Positions 48,631 to 57,614 of a stretch of DNA of 64,000 nt are shown piece by piece; the stretch's first letter is position 1; the number at the start of each line of letters is the position of its first letter. Source of the DNA: Yersinia frederiksenii ATCC 33641 (GTDB lineage: Bacteria > Pseudomonadota > Gammaproteobacteria > Enterobacterales > Enterobacteriaceae). The stretch is from the NCBI RefSeq assembly GCF_000754805.1, contig NZ_KN150731.1, positions 4,617,642 to 4,681,641 on the forward strand, given 5' to 3'. Made by a program: the position numbers and the translations under genes. The notes under the pieces are model-generated. The model was not told the origin of the DNA, did not search any database, and saw only the letters and a list, made by a program, of their open reading frames with translations.

Positions 48631-49237
48631 AATCAGCCAGTTCAATTACAGAGCTTAGTCCTAATTTGGTTAGGATTCGCGTTTTATAGGTACTGACCGT
48701 TTTGTTACTGATAAACATTTCGTCGGCGATCTGTTTATTCGACAAGCCATTCACCAAATAACGCAAAACATTAATTTCTCGCTCTGACAACAAACGAGCC
48801 CGATTGACAGGATCATGGCTTGAAGGTTGGCCCGCTAATTGGGTCAAAGTTTCAGATGGGAAGAAAGAATACCCACGTAATACGTTCTGTGCGGCAAAAA
48901 GAATTTCACTAATATCTTTATTTTTACTAATGAAGCCGTTAGCACCGGCCTGTAACGCCCGCACAGCAAAAACTTGCTCATTCTTGGCTGACAAGAATAA
49001 TGATTTACCGGTAAAACCACGTTGTTGCAGTTTTTTCAGTAATGAGAAACCATCAAAGTTAGGTAACTCAATATCGATAATAACCAGATCAACAGGATTA
49101 TTTTTTAATGTTTCTAACGCTTCACTGCCATCAACTGATTCATAAATAGTTGAGAATTCGCTGCTTTGCGATAGCAATGCACGAATGGCGACACGAATTG
49201 CCGGGTGGTCATCAACTATCATCACTGATTTTGTCAT
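48605..49237 (-). CDS. evgA: EvgA/BvgA-like response regulator
   Basis: The 210-residue protein has a receiver domain (acceptor Asp in LVIIDIELPNFDGF, near residue 52) and a LuxR/NarL-type helix-turn-helix (LSEREINVLRYLVNGLSNKQIADEMFISNKTVSTYKTRILTKL-type pattern, about 145-190). The ATG at 49237 has GGAG seven bases upstream. It is cotranscribed with the overlapping sensor gene. Its neighbours suggest control of the adjoining fimbrial operon, as BvgA controls Bordetella fimbriae; that is inference. Confidence 0.92.
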   Translation of the reverse strand: MTKSVMIVDDHPAIRVAIRALLSQSSEFSTIYESVDGSEALETLKNNPVDLVIIDIELPNFDGFSLLKKLQQRGFTGKSLFLSAKNEQVFAVRALQAGANGFISKNKDISEILFAAQNVLRGYSFFPSETLTQLAGQPSSHDPVNRARLLSEREINVLRYLVNGLSNKQIADEMFISNKTVSTYKTRILTKLGLSSVIELADYAHTHNLV

Positions 49238-49760
49238 GTTATCTCCGTAAACCGTTATATCTTGGGATTCGCAGAGTTTATTCACTGCTCCTCGCTCGCA
49301 CCGATCGACTTCAAATGATTACCCAAGACGAGATAAACAAGAACCGCTACTGCCGATGCCCAAAGTACTATTTCGGTGATTTTAATCTCTAATTATAGAT
49401 TATCAAGAAAAGATTCTTGCTTATGTATAGACCACTTAACCAGATTTATCCTATAAGATTTATATTGCTTAGTGATTTGATTATAAACGAATTAGGAATT
49501 TTTTTATTAAAATTAGAATAGATTATTCAGAAAAAAGATTAGAAATAGTTAAGTTATAATTCTAAATGTAAATATATCCGATTTTTCAGATCTATACGTA
49601 GGAAACTTCTCCTGCCTAGTGCATGGATTATTCCGGTATAAATATCAGGGAGATAGAGATTGATTTGATAATGATTTACTCAACAATAAACGGATGGAAA
49701 TTAATAATATTGCATTAAGAATCATAATACAACTGCAAAACGTGGCATGCTAACAAACGC
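49238..49760. other. Upstream region of the evgA-like gene
   Basis: About 520 AT-rich bases before the regulator gene and after the second tRNA-Asn terminator. No gene is supported. It should carry the evgAS promoter and contains the TAGGAAA-type motif at 49599-49614, 362 bases before the start codon. Confidence 0.55.
49599..49614. promoter_or_regulatory. TAGGAAA/TCCT motif, candidate EvgA-like autoregulatory site
   Basis: TAGGAAACTTCTCCTG contains TAGGAAA, the exact complement of the BvgA heptad TTTCCTA, and a partial inverted partner TCCT. It matches the fimbrial-operon repeat at 44616-44630 in its TAGGAA and CTT..TCCT parts, with one extra base in the spacer. Confidence 0.4.
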
Positions 49761-49793
49761 AAAAAACCCGCTTAGTTGCCTAAGCGAGTTTTT
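49761..49793 (-). terminator. Intrinsic terminator of the second tRNA-Asn gene
   Basis: A-rich ACCCGCTTAG (49766-49775) pairs with CTAAGCGAGT (49780-49789) with one mismatch; on the minus strand the stem is followed by a run of T. It lies seven bases after the tRNA end. Confidence 0.8.
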
Positions 49794-49799
49794 CTAATT

Positions 49800-49875
49800 T
49801 GGCTCCTCTGACTGGACTCGAACCAGTGACATACGGATTAACAGTCCGCCGTTCTACCGACTGAACTACAGAGGA
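49800..49875 (-). tRNA. tRNA-Asn (GUU), copy 2
   Basis: This is base-for-base identical to the gene at 38036-38111: same arms, same GTT anticodon, genomic CCA end. The identity extends 20 bases into the 5' flank (to 49895). It stands between the evgAS region and the afuABC operon with no integrase beside it. Confidence 0.98.
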
Positions 49876-49893
49876 ATCGTGTGAACGAGGCGA

Positions 49894-49922
49894 ATAATAG
49901 CGGGGTATGGGGAACATGTCAA
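49894..49922 (-). promoter_or_regulatory. Promoter of tRNA-Asn copy 2
   Basis: On the minus strand TTGACA (49917-49922), a 17-base spacer and TATTAT (49894-49899) give a strong sigma-70 promoter, in the same position relative to the tRNA as for copy 1. The spacers differ, so the promoters have diverged while the tRNAs have not. Confidence 0.85.
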
Positions 49923-50031
49923 AGGGGAAACAGTAAATTTGGATTTGTTTGCTTACACTTTGTGCAACTTATTGAGTTTTTTGGTTTTTAGCTTAACATT
50001 TGCCCGAAAAAATAGGGATTTTCACTCTGAG

Positions 50032-50066
50032 CAGGCGAGCAGCGATGAGAATGCGCTGCTCGCCTG
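50032..50066 (-). terminator. Strong hairpin after afuC
   Basis: CAGGCGAGCAGCG (50032-50044) and CGCTGCTCGCCTG (50054-50066) form a perfect 13-base-pair stem with a 9-base loop just after the afuC stop at 50072. The following minus-strand sequence has only a weak T-tract, so termination may be partial. Confidence 0.7.
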
Positions 50067-50071
50067 AGTGC

Positions 50072-51181
50072 TTACTGTGGTGTATCTGTCAGTACAAACA
50101 TGCCGTACGGATGAATTTGCAGGTAATAGCTATCGCCTGGCGCAGGTTGCAGTTGTGTGGCGTTCACTTGCAGTAATAATGATTGCCCCTGCCAATCCAC
50201 CAAGACTTCATATTGTGGGCCCATATAGGCCACTTTACTAATGGTGCATCGTTGGCTCGGCTCACCTTGATGGCTCAGGGTAATGGCCTCTGGCCGTACA
50301 CCGACTGTCGATTGTTGGTAACCTGCCGCAAATCCTTGCGGCCTGGGGATGTGATAACCAAAGATTTCCACATTATCACTGTTGATTTTTGCTGGGAAGA
50401 CGTTGGCATCTCCCATAAAACTGGCCATAAAATGAGACGCTGGTTGGCGATATAATGTCTGCGGCGCACCAATTTGCATGATTTTGCCTTTATTCATCAC
50501 CAGCACGGTATCAGAAACGGCAAAGGCTTCACTTTGGTCGTGGGTCACATACAGCGAAGTAATATTAAACTGCTGCTGCAATTCACGAATTTTATCGCGC
50601 ATACTGCGGCGCAAGTTGGCATCCAGGTTACTGAGTGGTTCATCAAAAAGTAGCACTTTAGGTTTAAGAATTAATGCTCTTGCCAGTGCTACGCGCTGCT
50701 GTTGACCACCAGAAATCTGATCAACAAAACGGTCAGCAAACCCCTCTAAATCGACCAGCGACAGGGCTTCTTGCACGCGTTCGCGAATTTCATCTTTAGG
50801 ACGCCCCAACATCTTCAGGCCATAACCAATGTTTTCGCCGAGCGACATATGTGGGAATAAGGCATAGGACTGAAATACCATACAGATATCACGATGCTGG
50901 ATGGATCTATCAGTAACATCTTCACCATCAATAAAGATGTGTCCGCTGCTGGGTTTCTCTAACCCGGCAACCAGCCGCAATACCGTAGTTTTCCCGCAAC
51001 CTGATGGCCCAAGCAGAGTCACCATTTCCCCTTTGGGAATGGCCAAATTTAACTCATCAATGACGGTATTGGTGCCAAAACGCTTGGTTATATGCTTGAG
51101 TTCGACAAAATGTTTTTTATCAGCCCCGTTATCTTTATTAGAACCCTGTTTTTCTACAGACTCATGATTTTCTACAGACAT
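50072..51181 (-). CDS. afuC: AfuC-type ABC ATPase, sugar-phosphate (ferric-type) importer
   Basis: The 369-residue ATPase has Walker [10 protein letters not shown] (about residues 59-67), Q-loop [11 protein letters not shown], signature SGGQQQR, Walker [18 protein letters not shown]-loop YVTHDQSEA and a C-terminal TOBE domain (about 265-365), the FbpC/AfuC plan. Older annotation of this family is iron(III) transport, but AfuABC of Actinobacillus pleuropneumoniae is known to take up hexose phosphates, and uhpABC lies directly upstream here. The ATG at 51181 is chosen with an AAGG upstream; longer starts run into the permease gene. Confidence 0.85.
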   Translation of the reverse strand: MSVENHESVEKQGSNKDNGADKKHFVELKHITKRFGTNTVIDELNLAIPKGEMVTLLGPSGCGKTTVLRLVAGLEKPSSGHIFIDGEDVTDRSIQHRDICMVFQSYALFPHMSLGENIGYGLKMLGRPKDEIRERVQEALSLVDLEGFADRFVDQISGGQQQRVALARALILKPKVLLFDEPLSNLDANLRRSMRDKIRELQQQFNITSLYVTHDQSEAFAVSDTVLVMNKGKIMQIGAPQTLYRQPASHFMASFMGDANVFPAKINSDNVEIFGYHIPRPQGFAAGYQQSTVGVRPEAITLSHQGEPSQRCTISKVAYMGPQYEVLVDWQGQSLLLQVNATQLQPAPGDSYYLQIHPYGMFVLTDTPQ

Positions 51182-51206
51182 AGTATTCAGCCTTATCAGT
51201 GCGCCG

Positions 51207-53279
51207 TTATTGGGCATTACTGGCTTTCGAGCGGGCAATACGCGCTTCGCCGACCAGATAGTCAAATAGGAAGATAATGGCAAGCATCACCACAATCAGA
51301 ATTGAGCCATAAGCAATCGCAATACCGTATTCACCGTCTTCGACCCGATTAAGGATGTAAGAGGTGGCGACACGGGTGTCTGGCGTCACCAGGAAAACAA
51401 TGGCGCTGACGGTGGTCATGGCCCGCACGAAGCTGTAAATCAGTGCCGATAAAATCGCTGGACGTAGTAAGGGCAGCAAAATATAAATTACGGTTCGCAG
51501 CGAACCGGCTCGTAAGCTCAGCGAGGCTTCATCGAGCGATTTATCTAATTGCCCCAGCCCGGCAATGCCGGCACGTATTCCCACTGGCACATTGCGCATC
51601 ACCATAGAGATAATCACGATGGCAGCCGTACCCGTCAGGTAGACCGGAGCACTGTTAAAGGCGAGAATATAGGAGACACCGGCCACCGTTCCGGGGACCG
51701 CGAAACACAGCATCGTGCTGAATTCGATGGTTTTTTTACCGCGAAATTGCTGGCGCACCACAATATAGGCAATCAGCAAACCAAAGGCGGCGGTGATAGG
51801 GGCGGCAATCCCGGCATAGAGTAGGGTATCAAGCAGTGAAGGCCATGCGCCGTCACTGAACCCTTGCCCGAATAGCTGGTTAAAGTTATTCAGTGTCAGG
51901 GTGTAATCGACTCCCCAGTTGACGGTGAAGCTGCCGTAGAAAATGCTGCCGTACAGCAACACGTTAAAGGCAATCCACACATATAGCATGGCGGTGGTCC
52001 CCCACACTAATGAGACCGGTAATGGTTGGACATCGCCGCGTGAGGATTTTCCGGAAATGGTGACGTAGGAGCGTTTACCTATCCACATATACTGGATGCA
52101 GAAGATAAACAGCGAGAACATCAGCAAAATGACACCTAAGGTAGATGCTGCCGGATAATCAAGCTGTGCGCCCGTAATATAGAAGTAGATTTGCGTAGCG
52201 AGCACATCAAAGTTCCCGCCCAATACCAACGGGTTACTAAAATCAGCCAGCGATTGCACGATAACTATCAAGAATGAGTTAGCCAGCGCCGGTTTTAGCA
52301 GCGGCAGGAACACTTGCATAAAGGTCTGCCAGCGACTGGCGCGCAAGGTATAAGAGGCTTCTTCCAATGATGGGTGGATCGTTTTTATCGCGCCATCGAG
52401 GATCATAAATGACATTGGCGTAAAGGCCAGAACCTGTGCCAGCCAGATCCCTGTAAAACCATACAGCCAGTTCGTGTTTGTTAGGCCAAACCAAGTGACC
52501 ATTAATTCGGTGACATAACCGGATCGGCCCATCATCAGAGTGACGCCCAGCCCGACAACAAAAGGCGGGGTGACGATAGGTAGAATCGAGAAGATTCGCC
52601 CCAGTAACGCCGAGCGTTTGGCAATTCTAGTGGTGTAAATCGCCAGCACCATGCCGAAGAAAGTACAGCCAATCCCTACGGCAACCGACAATAGGAACGA
52701 GTTCCAGATAACTTGCAGAATATGTGCCTGTCCGAGGATGGCCATAAATTGCCATGGCGCAAAAGCACCACTTTCATCGGTAAATACCGGAATAAAAATA
52801 GCAATGCTGGGAAACAGGATAAAAACGGTGATCAGCGCAATAATGGTGACCAACGACCCGAGAACAAAACGGTCGCCGCCCAGCCATTCAAGGCGCGCTA
52901 ATGCCAGTGTTATCACTGCGCCCAAAGCAATAAATAGCCCGATAGTGGCAAATCCCAGCCCACGACCCAACCAGGCTGAGGTGATCACCACGAATAAGGC
53001 GCAGCACAGGGCATAGCCCGCATCAAATAAATGGCGAGCACGGTGTTCACGACTTTGTGGAGACAGAGGTCTGAAAAGCAGCACTAATGGCAGGGTAAAC
53101 CATAAAGTGCTGATGTTTAGCCCAGACCAGCCATAAGCGGCTAACAGCTCAGAACGGCTCGCTTCAAGCAAGCCGTAATCCAGGCTGAAAGCGGGTAATA
53201 AGGCAAAAGCAGCCACGGCAAAAGCCAGCCAAAAGAAGATAGCATCCCGTGTCTGCGGGAGCCGCAGAGTATGTGTCAT
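51207..53279 (-). CDS. afuB: AfuB-type ABC permease, fused two-domain
   Basis: The 690-residue protein is a fusion of two binding-protein-dependent permease domains: each half has a cluster of helices and an EAA loop ([21 protein letters not shown] near 325-345, and [21 protein letters not shown] near 605-625). About 12-14 helices in all. An extra N-terminal hydrophobic stretch precedes the first domain. One fused polypeptide replaces the usual dimer of permeases. It lies 25 bases before afuC and 122 after afuA. Confidence 0.88.
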   Translation of the reverse strand: MTHTLRLPQTRDAIFFWLAFAVAAFALLPAFSLDYGLLEASRSELLAAYGWSGLNISTLWFTLPLVLLFRPLSPQSREHRARHLFDAGYALCCALFVVITSAWLGRGLGFATIGLFIALGAVITLALARLEWLGGDRFVLGSLVTIIALITVFILFPSIAIFIPVFTDESGAFAPWQFMAILGQAHILQVIWNSFLLSVAVGIGCTFFGMVLAIYTTRIAKRSALLGRIFSILPIVTPPFVVGLGVTLMMGRSGYVTELMVTWFGLTNTNWLYGFTGIWLAQVLAFTPMSFMILDGAIKTIHPSLEEASYTLRASRWQTFMQVFLPLLKPALANSFLIVIVQSLADFSNPLVLGGNFDVLATQIYFYITGAQLDYPAASTLGVILLMFSLFIFCIQYMWIGKRSYVTISGKSSRGDVQPLPVSLVWGTTAMLYVWIAFNVLLYGSIFYGSFTVNWGVDYTLTLNNFNQLFGQGFSDGAWPSLLDTLLYAGIAAPITAAFGLLIAYIVVRQQFRGKKTIEFSTMLCFAVPGTVAGVSYILAFNSAPVYLTGTAAIVIISMVMRNVPVGIRAGIAGLGQLDKSLDEASLSLRAGSLRTVIYILLPLLRPAILSALIYSFVRAMTTVSAIVFLVTPDTRVATSYILNRVEDGEYGIAIAYGSILIVVMLAIIFLFDYLVGEARIARSKASNAQ

Positions 53280-53296
53280 GGTGTTCCCTAGATAAC

Positions 53297-53358
53297 CACC
53301 CTTTGTCTTTGGCGCTACAGCATTGTTACTAACCTTGCTGCAGCGCCAATGACCTTGG
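53297..53358. repeat. Palindromic repeat between afuA and afuB
   Basis: TTGGCGCTACAGCA (53309-53322) pairs with TGCTGCAGCGCCAA (53336-53349), 13 of 14 positions, with a 13-base loop; outer ACCCTTTGTC and GACCTTGGGT continue the symmetry. It is a member of the family seen at 54523-54585. It probably shields the binding-protein message and lowers permease expression. Confidence 0.65.
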
Positions 53359-53401
53359 GTAGAGAAGTGGTCGATAAGTTATTAATATTTATACTTGGCG
53401 G

Positions 53402-54433
53402 TTATTGACCCATCTTGACGTCATTGACCCACTTGGTGATCAGCTTCTTACGCATTTCGGTGGCACCATAAGTGTCCATGTCGTAGTTAATCAGCTTCAG
53501 ATCTTCAAGCTTGAGTGAGTTAGGGGAGGTTGCTGCGGTGGTATTGGTCAGAATCTGGTAAGACTGGCCTTTCTGCCATGCCAGTTCTTGGGCATCTTTT
53601 GACAGCACCCAGTCAACGAATAACTTGGCATTATCCAAATTACGCGCGCCTTTCAGAATGCTGACGCCACCAATTTCATAACCAGAACCTTCACAAGGTG
53701 AAATCAGTTTTAGTGGTGCGCCTTTCTCTTTCTCTAGCGAATAGTCGTGCAGGAAGCCAATGCCGATAGTGGTTTCACCACGGGCAGCGTTACGGGCAGG
53801 GGCGATGCCGGATTTAGTGTATTGCGATACGTTGGCATTAAGTTTTTTCAGGTAGTCAAAGGCGGCATCTTCGCCCCACAGCTGTGAGAAGGTTGCCAGC
53901 GCAGTGTAAGCGGTACCGGAACTTTGCGGATCGGCAATCTGAATTTCACCTTTGTAGACCGGGTTGGTCAGGTCTTTCCAGCACTTGGGTTCTGGCAAAC
54001 CTTTTTCTTTTAGACGGTCAGTATTGACCCCCATGCCCAGAATGCCGATATAAACCGCCGAGGAGTAATTGCCTTTGCGTTTAGCCGGATCACGGAATTG
54101 CGGCATGATTTGCGCCAGATTAGGCGACTGGTAAGGATAGAGCAAATCCATTTCACCGGCCTGGGATTGTGGATCCAGAGTGCCGCCATACCAGACATCT
54201 GCCTGTGGGTTCTTTTTCTCAGCATCCACTTTGGCCAGTGTGCTGCCGGAGCCATTACGGATAAAGCTGGTTTTGACATCATATTTTTCGCCGAATGCTT
54301 TGGCTTCTTCTTCACACATCGCATTGGTCGCACTGCAATAAATCACTAAACGGCCTTCCGCTTTGGCGACGGTGGTAAAGGCGCTCAGTGTGAGGCCCGC
54401 AGCAATCAATACACAGAGTGGTGCAAGTTTCAT
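53402..54433 (-). CDS. afuA: AfuA-type periplasmic binding protein, probably for sugar phosphates
   Basis: The 343-residue protein has a signal peptide (to about residue 26, TVAKA) and the FbpA-like ferric-binding-protein cluster fold, beginning RLVIYCSATNAMCEEEAKAFGEKY and with DVWYGGTLDPQSQAGEMDLL, IADPQSSGTAYTAL and IGFLHDYSLEKEKGAP. It lacks the obvious paired tyrosines used by FbpA for iron, which fits AfuA (hexose-phosphate binding) better. The ATG at 54433 has AGGA eight bases upstream. It is the first gene of afuABC, with the uhpC end 136 bases away. Confidence 0.85.
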   Translation of the reverse strand: MKLAPLCVLIAAGLTLSAFTTVAKAEGRLVIYCSATNAMCEEEAKAFGEKYDVKTSFIRNGSGSTLAKVDAEKKNPQADVWYGGTLDPQSQAGEMDLLYPYQSPNLAQIMPQFRDPAKRKGNYSSAVYIGILGMGVNTDRLKEKGLPEPKCWKDLTNPVYKGEIQIADPQSSGTAYTALATFSQLWGEDAAFDYLKKLNANVSQYTKSGIAPARNAARGETTIGIGFLHDYSLEKEKGAPLKLISPCEGSGYEIGGVSILKGARNLDNAKLFVDWVLSKDAQELAWQKGQSYQILTNTTAATSPNSLKLEDLKLINYDMDTYGATEMRKKLITKWVNDVKMGQ

Positions 54434-54522
54434 AACATTATCCTTTTTATACCCTGATGCCCCCAGAATCGAGTCACAAACAGAGCTGTAGTGGTAGTAG
54501 AGAGGTATTTTTATCCCCTTGG

Positions 54523-54585
54523 TACTTGAAACTGCAGGGGGTGACTTGCGAGCCACTTATCTGCAACTTCAATGACTTTGGGTCT
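54523..54585. repeat. Palindromic repeat overlapping the 3' end of uhpC
   Basis: The stretch from GGTACTTGAAACTGCAG to CTGCAACTTCAATGACTTTGGGT has the ACCCAAAGTCATTGAAGTTGCAG arm of the dispersed repeat and a degenerate opposite arm. The last five uhpC codons and its stop lie within the arm. Confidence 0.65.
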
Positions 54586-55948
54586 CGTTTTTACTTGCTG
54601 GAATAAATCTCTTTCCTGTCGGTTCGAACCCTAATCGATTAATACCGGTCATCAGTAGCGGCATTAATAACAATCCTACACAGGCGGCTGCCAGCGTTAG
54701 CAGTGCAAAAAAACCTTGCCAGCCATAATGTTGCAATACTTGTGCTAAAGGCCATCCGGCTAAAGCTGCACCGAGATAGGCAAATAAGCCTAGAAACCCA
54801 GTGACTGTGCCGGCGGCATCTTTATGGGTATATTCGGTGGCCGCCAAGCCAATCAACATTTGTGGTCCAAAGACAAAAAAACCGATACTGAAAAATGTTA
54901 CTGAGAGCAGCGGATAGTTATGCACCGGCGCTAGCCACAAAGCGGTCATGGTCAGAAATAAACCGAGTGCGAATAACAAAATCATCGGTGCACGCTGACC
55001 GCGAAACAGTAGATCTGAACCCCATCCGGCAAACAGTGCGCCAAATAATCCCCCCAACTCAAACAGCGATAAAGTGGCATTGGCGCTGAGTAAATTGACG
55101 CCATGACTTTCTGCCAGCCAGATATTGCCCCAGTCGTTGAGGGCGATGCGGATCAGATAGATCAGCACATAAGAGACCCCCAGTAGCCAGATGGTGCGGT
55201 TGCGCAAAATAGCATCGCGAAAAATGCGCCCCATCGGCATCGGTGGGCTTTGCTGCTCTTGCCACTGGTCCTGCGGGTCACGCCGCCATTGGCCGATAGT
55301 CGGCAAACCTTGCTGCTGCGGCTTATCACACAGTTGCCAGCACAACCAAATACCTAAAACGATGCCAATCGCACCGGGGACCAACAACGCAGCCTGCCAA
55401 CCATAATGTGAGGCCAGAAAAGCGGATAGCAGGGGAACCGCGGCCCCACCGATGCTGATGGACGTGTTCCAACAGCCCCACCAACTGCCACGTTCATTGC
55501 GCGAATACCATGTGCTGAGCAACTTGGCACAAGGCGGCCATCCCCACCCTTGAAAGAACCCATTAAGTGTCCAAACCACCAACAAGGCGGGCAGGGAGTG
55601 GCATAAGGTAAAAACGATATTTAGCACCCCGGTCATCATCAGGCCGATGCCCATGATCCAGCGGGCTTGGGTGCGGTCACTGACAATACCGGAAACAAAT
55701 TTGGAGCCGCCGTAGGCCAGATAAAACAGCGTACCCAGTAAGCCGATATCCCCTTTATCTAAGCCCAATTCCAGTTGCATCACCGGCATGGCGTAGTTGA
55801 CACTTTTGCGTGTCAGATAAAAGGCGGCATATCCCATCACCATGGCAGCCATCAGGCGCGGTCGCCAGTAGCGATAACGCGCATTCACCTGTTCCGGCGT
55901 CAAAGGCTCAGGGGGTAAAGTCTTCGACGACAAGGACGATGCTGGCAT
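54569..55948 (-). CDS. uhpC: UhpC, membrane sensor of hexose phosphate
   Basis: The 459-residue MFS protein of the organophosphate antiporter family has 12 helices, with YRYWRPRLMAAMVMGYAAFYLTRKS-type opening, LGTLFYLAYGGSKFVSG, GFFQGWGWPPCAKLL and RNERGSWWGCWNTS. UhpC senses external glucose-6-phosphate and activates UhpB. The gene next to uhpB and the residues around GWGWPP fit UhpC rather than the transporter UhpT. The ATG at 55948 has GGAG seven bases upstream. The last codons (TQSH) lie in a palindromic repeat. Confidence 0.88.
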   Translation of the reverse strand: MPASSLSSKTLPPEPLTPEQVNARYRYWRPRLMAAMVMGYAAFYLTRKSVNYAMPVMQLELGLDKGDIGLLGTLFYLAYGGSKFVSGIVSDRTQARWIMGIGLMMTGVLNIVFTLCHSLPALLVVWTLNGFFQGWGWPPCAKLLSTWYSRNERGSWWGCWNTSISIGGAAVPLLSAFLASHYGWQAALLVPGAIGIVLGIWLCWQLCDKPQQQGLPTIGQWRRDPQDQWQEQQSPPMPMGRIFRDAILRNRTIWLLGVSYVLIYLIRIALNDWGNIWLAESHGVNLLSANATLSLFELGGLFGALFAGWGSDLLFRGQRAPMILLFALGLFLTMTALWLAPVHNYPLLSVTFFSIGFFVFGPQMLIGLAATEYTHKDAAGTVTGFLGLFAYLGAALAGWPLAQVLQHYGWQGFFALLTLAAACVGLLLMPLLMTGINRLGFEPTGKRFIPASKNETQSH

Positions 55949-56036
55949 AGATTTCTCCGGTAATTGAAATGAGTGTAAGGAAGGCAAAAGTAAAAGAGAT
56001 GAGACAAGGTTGTAGACGACTAGGAATAATGCTTAT

Positions 56037-57614
56037 TTATGAGGGCTTTTGATGCAGTTCTGTGGACAGGCTCACAGAGTCATTAGTCCGAACATGGGTC
56101 GGCAGGTTCACGACCACGCGGGTGCCCAAACGGCGTTGTAAAAGCCAGTCACCGCCGAGTGCTCGCACTCGCTCTTCAATTCCGCGTAGGCCAAACCCGC
56201 CACCGGGTGATTGTGCGGCGATCCCCGTGCCGTCATCACGTACATCCAGGGTAATAATATTGTCGGTTTGACGCAGACTGACTTGAACATTGCGGGCATT
56301 AGCATGTTTATTGATGTTATTGAGTAACTCTTGCACCAGACGATAGAGGGTAAAGATCACTACATCTTCAGCGGGGGTCGGTGGCAGAGCATAGTCCAAC
56401 TGGAAGTTAATCCCTTGCTCAGCAAAAGCAAACTCTTCCGCCAGATGGTGTAGCGCCTGATCCAGTGGCATCTCATCCAGCACCGGTGGGCGCAGTTGAC
56501 GTAATAATTGACGAGTCGTTTGGTGAATACGTTGTGACAGACTGCTAATTTGATTGGCGGCTGACTGCGCTGCCGGAGAGGGCGCACTGCGGTTAACCAG
56601 CATCGCCTGAATTTGGATGGCAGTGATATTCTGACCTATTTCATCGTGTAACTCGCGGGCAATCTCTTTACGGACATCTTCTTCGGTATGCACCAATCTT
56701 TTCATTAACTTGCGACGAGTTTGTAACTCTTGTTCCAACTGATTGCGATAGCGGTGCAGGTGTTGCGCGAGTTGCTGCTGACGGCTAATGGCTATCCCCA
56801 GTGTCATTCCCAGTAATGCTTGAGTCGAGAGGAACAACTCCAGTTCGGCCAGATCATGAAATGCACCACTGGCCTGCCGGGTTACAGTGATCATCAGGCT
56901 ACCTAAGACTGCCGCTAAAACCCCACCTTGCCAGCCGAATTTGTAGGCCATAAACACATTAGGCAGGAAGACAAAAATCAGTAGCAGACGCTCCATATTG
57001 GGGGCTATGGTCATTTGTACACAAACCCCAATGGCGAAAATCAGCGAGCACCACACCAGCAGCGATGTGCGCAACGGTGGGTCAGGCATCTGCTGAGAAA
57101 ACAGGTTTCGGATATGTTGCTGCTTTAAATATTCGTAGATTAGATAAGTAAAGGGCACCAGCAGAATGCCACCGGTAAAGGTGGCCAGCAGTGTTTGAGT
57201 TAGCGGCAAAGGTAGCCAAAAGCCCAGTACCAGCCCGTGCAGCAGGCTGTTGGCGGTGACGGCGGTAAGCAGTAATAACAACCGCTGCCAATAAAGTGTG
57301 TAGTGATGCCAAAAATGCTGGGTCAATCCGGCGGGGAGTAGACTCAGTAAAGGGGACAACATAATCCATGCGGTGGGTTGCAATGCTTCACTGTGAAGCC
57401 ACCATAATGCTGCGCACTCGGTCAACAATAATACCGACCAATAGCGGCGTGGTAGCAGAATCATCAAAGCCAGTCGCAGACCTTGTGGCAAGAGCAGCAC
57501 GGCGTGCAAACCATCATCACTGAGGTAAAAGCTGATAGTCCAGAGTGCCAACCAACTCAGGGAGAAGAAGATCACCAAAAACAGCGACAGCCCTACTGAG
57601 CGCAGTTGCCACAT
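56037..57614 (-). CDS. uhpB: UhpB, sensor histidine kinase
   Basis: The 525-residue protein has a membrane MASE1-like N-terminal half (eight helices or so, residues 1 to about 275), a HisKA_3 dimerisation domain with the phosphorylated His in IARELHDEIGQNITAIQ (near 320), and a HATPase with VRDDGTGIAAQSPGGGFGLRGIEERV. It phosphorylates UhpA under control of UhpC. Its ATG overlaps the uhpA stop by one base (TGATG), so the two are coupled. An 88-base gap precedes uhpC. Confidence 0.93.
   Translation of the reverse strand: MWQLRSVGLSLFLVIFFSLSWLALWTISFYLSDDGLHAVLLLPQGLRLALMILLPRRYWSVLLLTECAALWWLHSEALQPTAWIMLSPLLSLLPAGLTQHFWHHYTLYWQRLLLLLTAVTANSLLHGLVLGFWLPLPLTQTLLATFTGGILLVPFTYLIYEYLKQQHIRNLFSQQMPDPPLRTSLLVWCSLIFAIGVCVQMTIAPNMERLLLIFVFLPNVFMAYKFGWQGGVLAAVLGSLMITVTRQASGAFHDLAELELFLSTQALLGMTLGIAISRQQQLAQHLHRYRNQLEQELQTRRKLMKRLVHTEEDVRKEIARELHDEIGQNITAIQIQAMLVNRSAPSPAAQSAANQISSLSQRIHQTTRQLLRQLRPPVLDEMPLDQALHHLAEEFAFAEQGINFQLDYALPPTPAEDVVIFTLYRLVQELLNNINKHANARNVQVSLRQTDNIITLDVRDDGTGIAAQSPGGGFGLRGIEERVRALGGDWLLQRRLGTRVVVNLPTHVRTNDSVSLSTELHQKPS

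Noticed and set aside
38036..49875. Classical integrase-driven genomic island at tRNA-Asn
   Set aside because: No integrase, no partial tRNA duplication (both copies are full length) and no mobility genes, so only a tRNA-bracketed accessory module is claimed.
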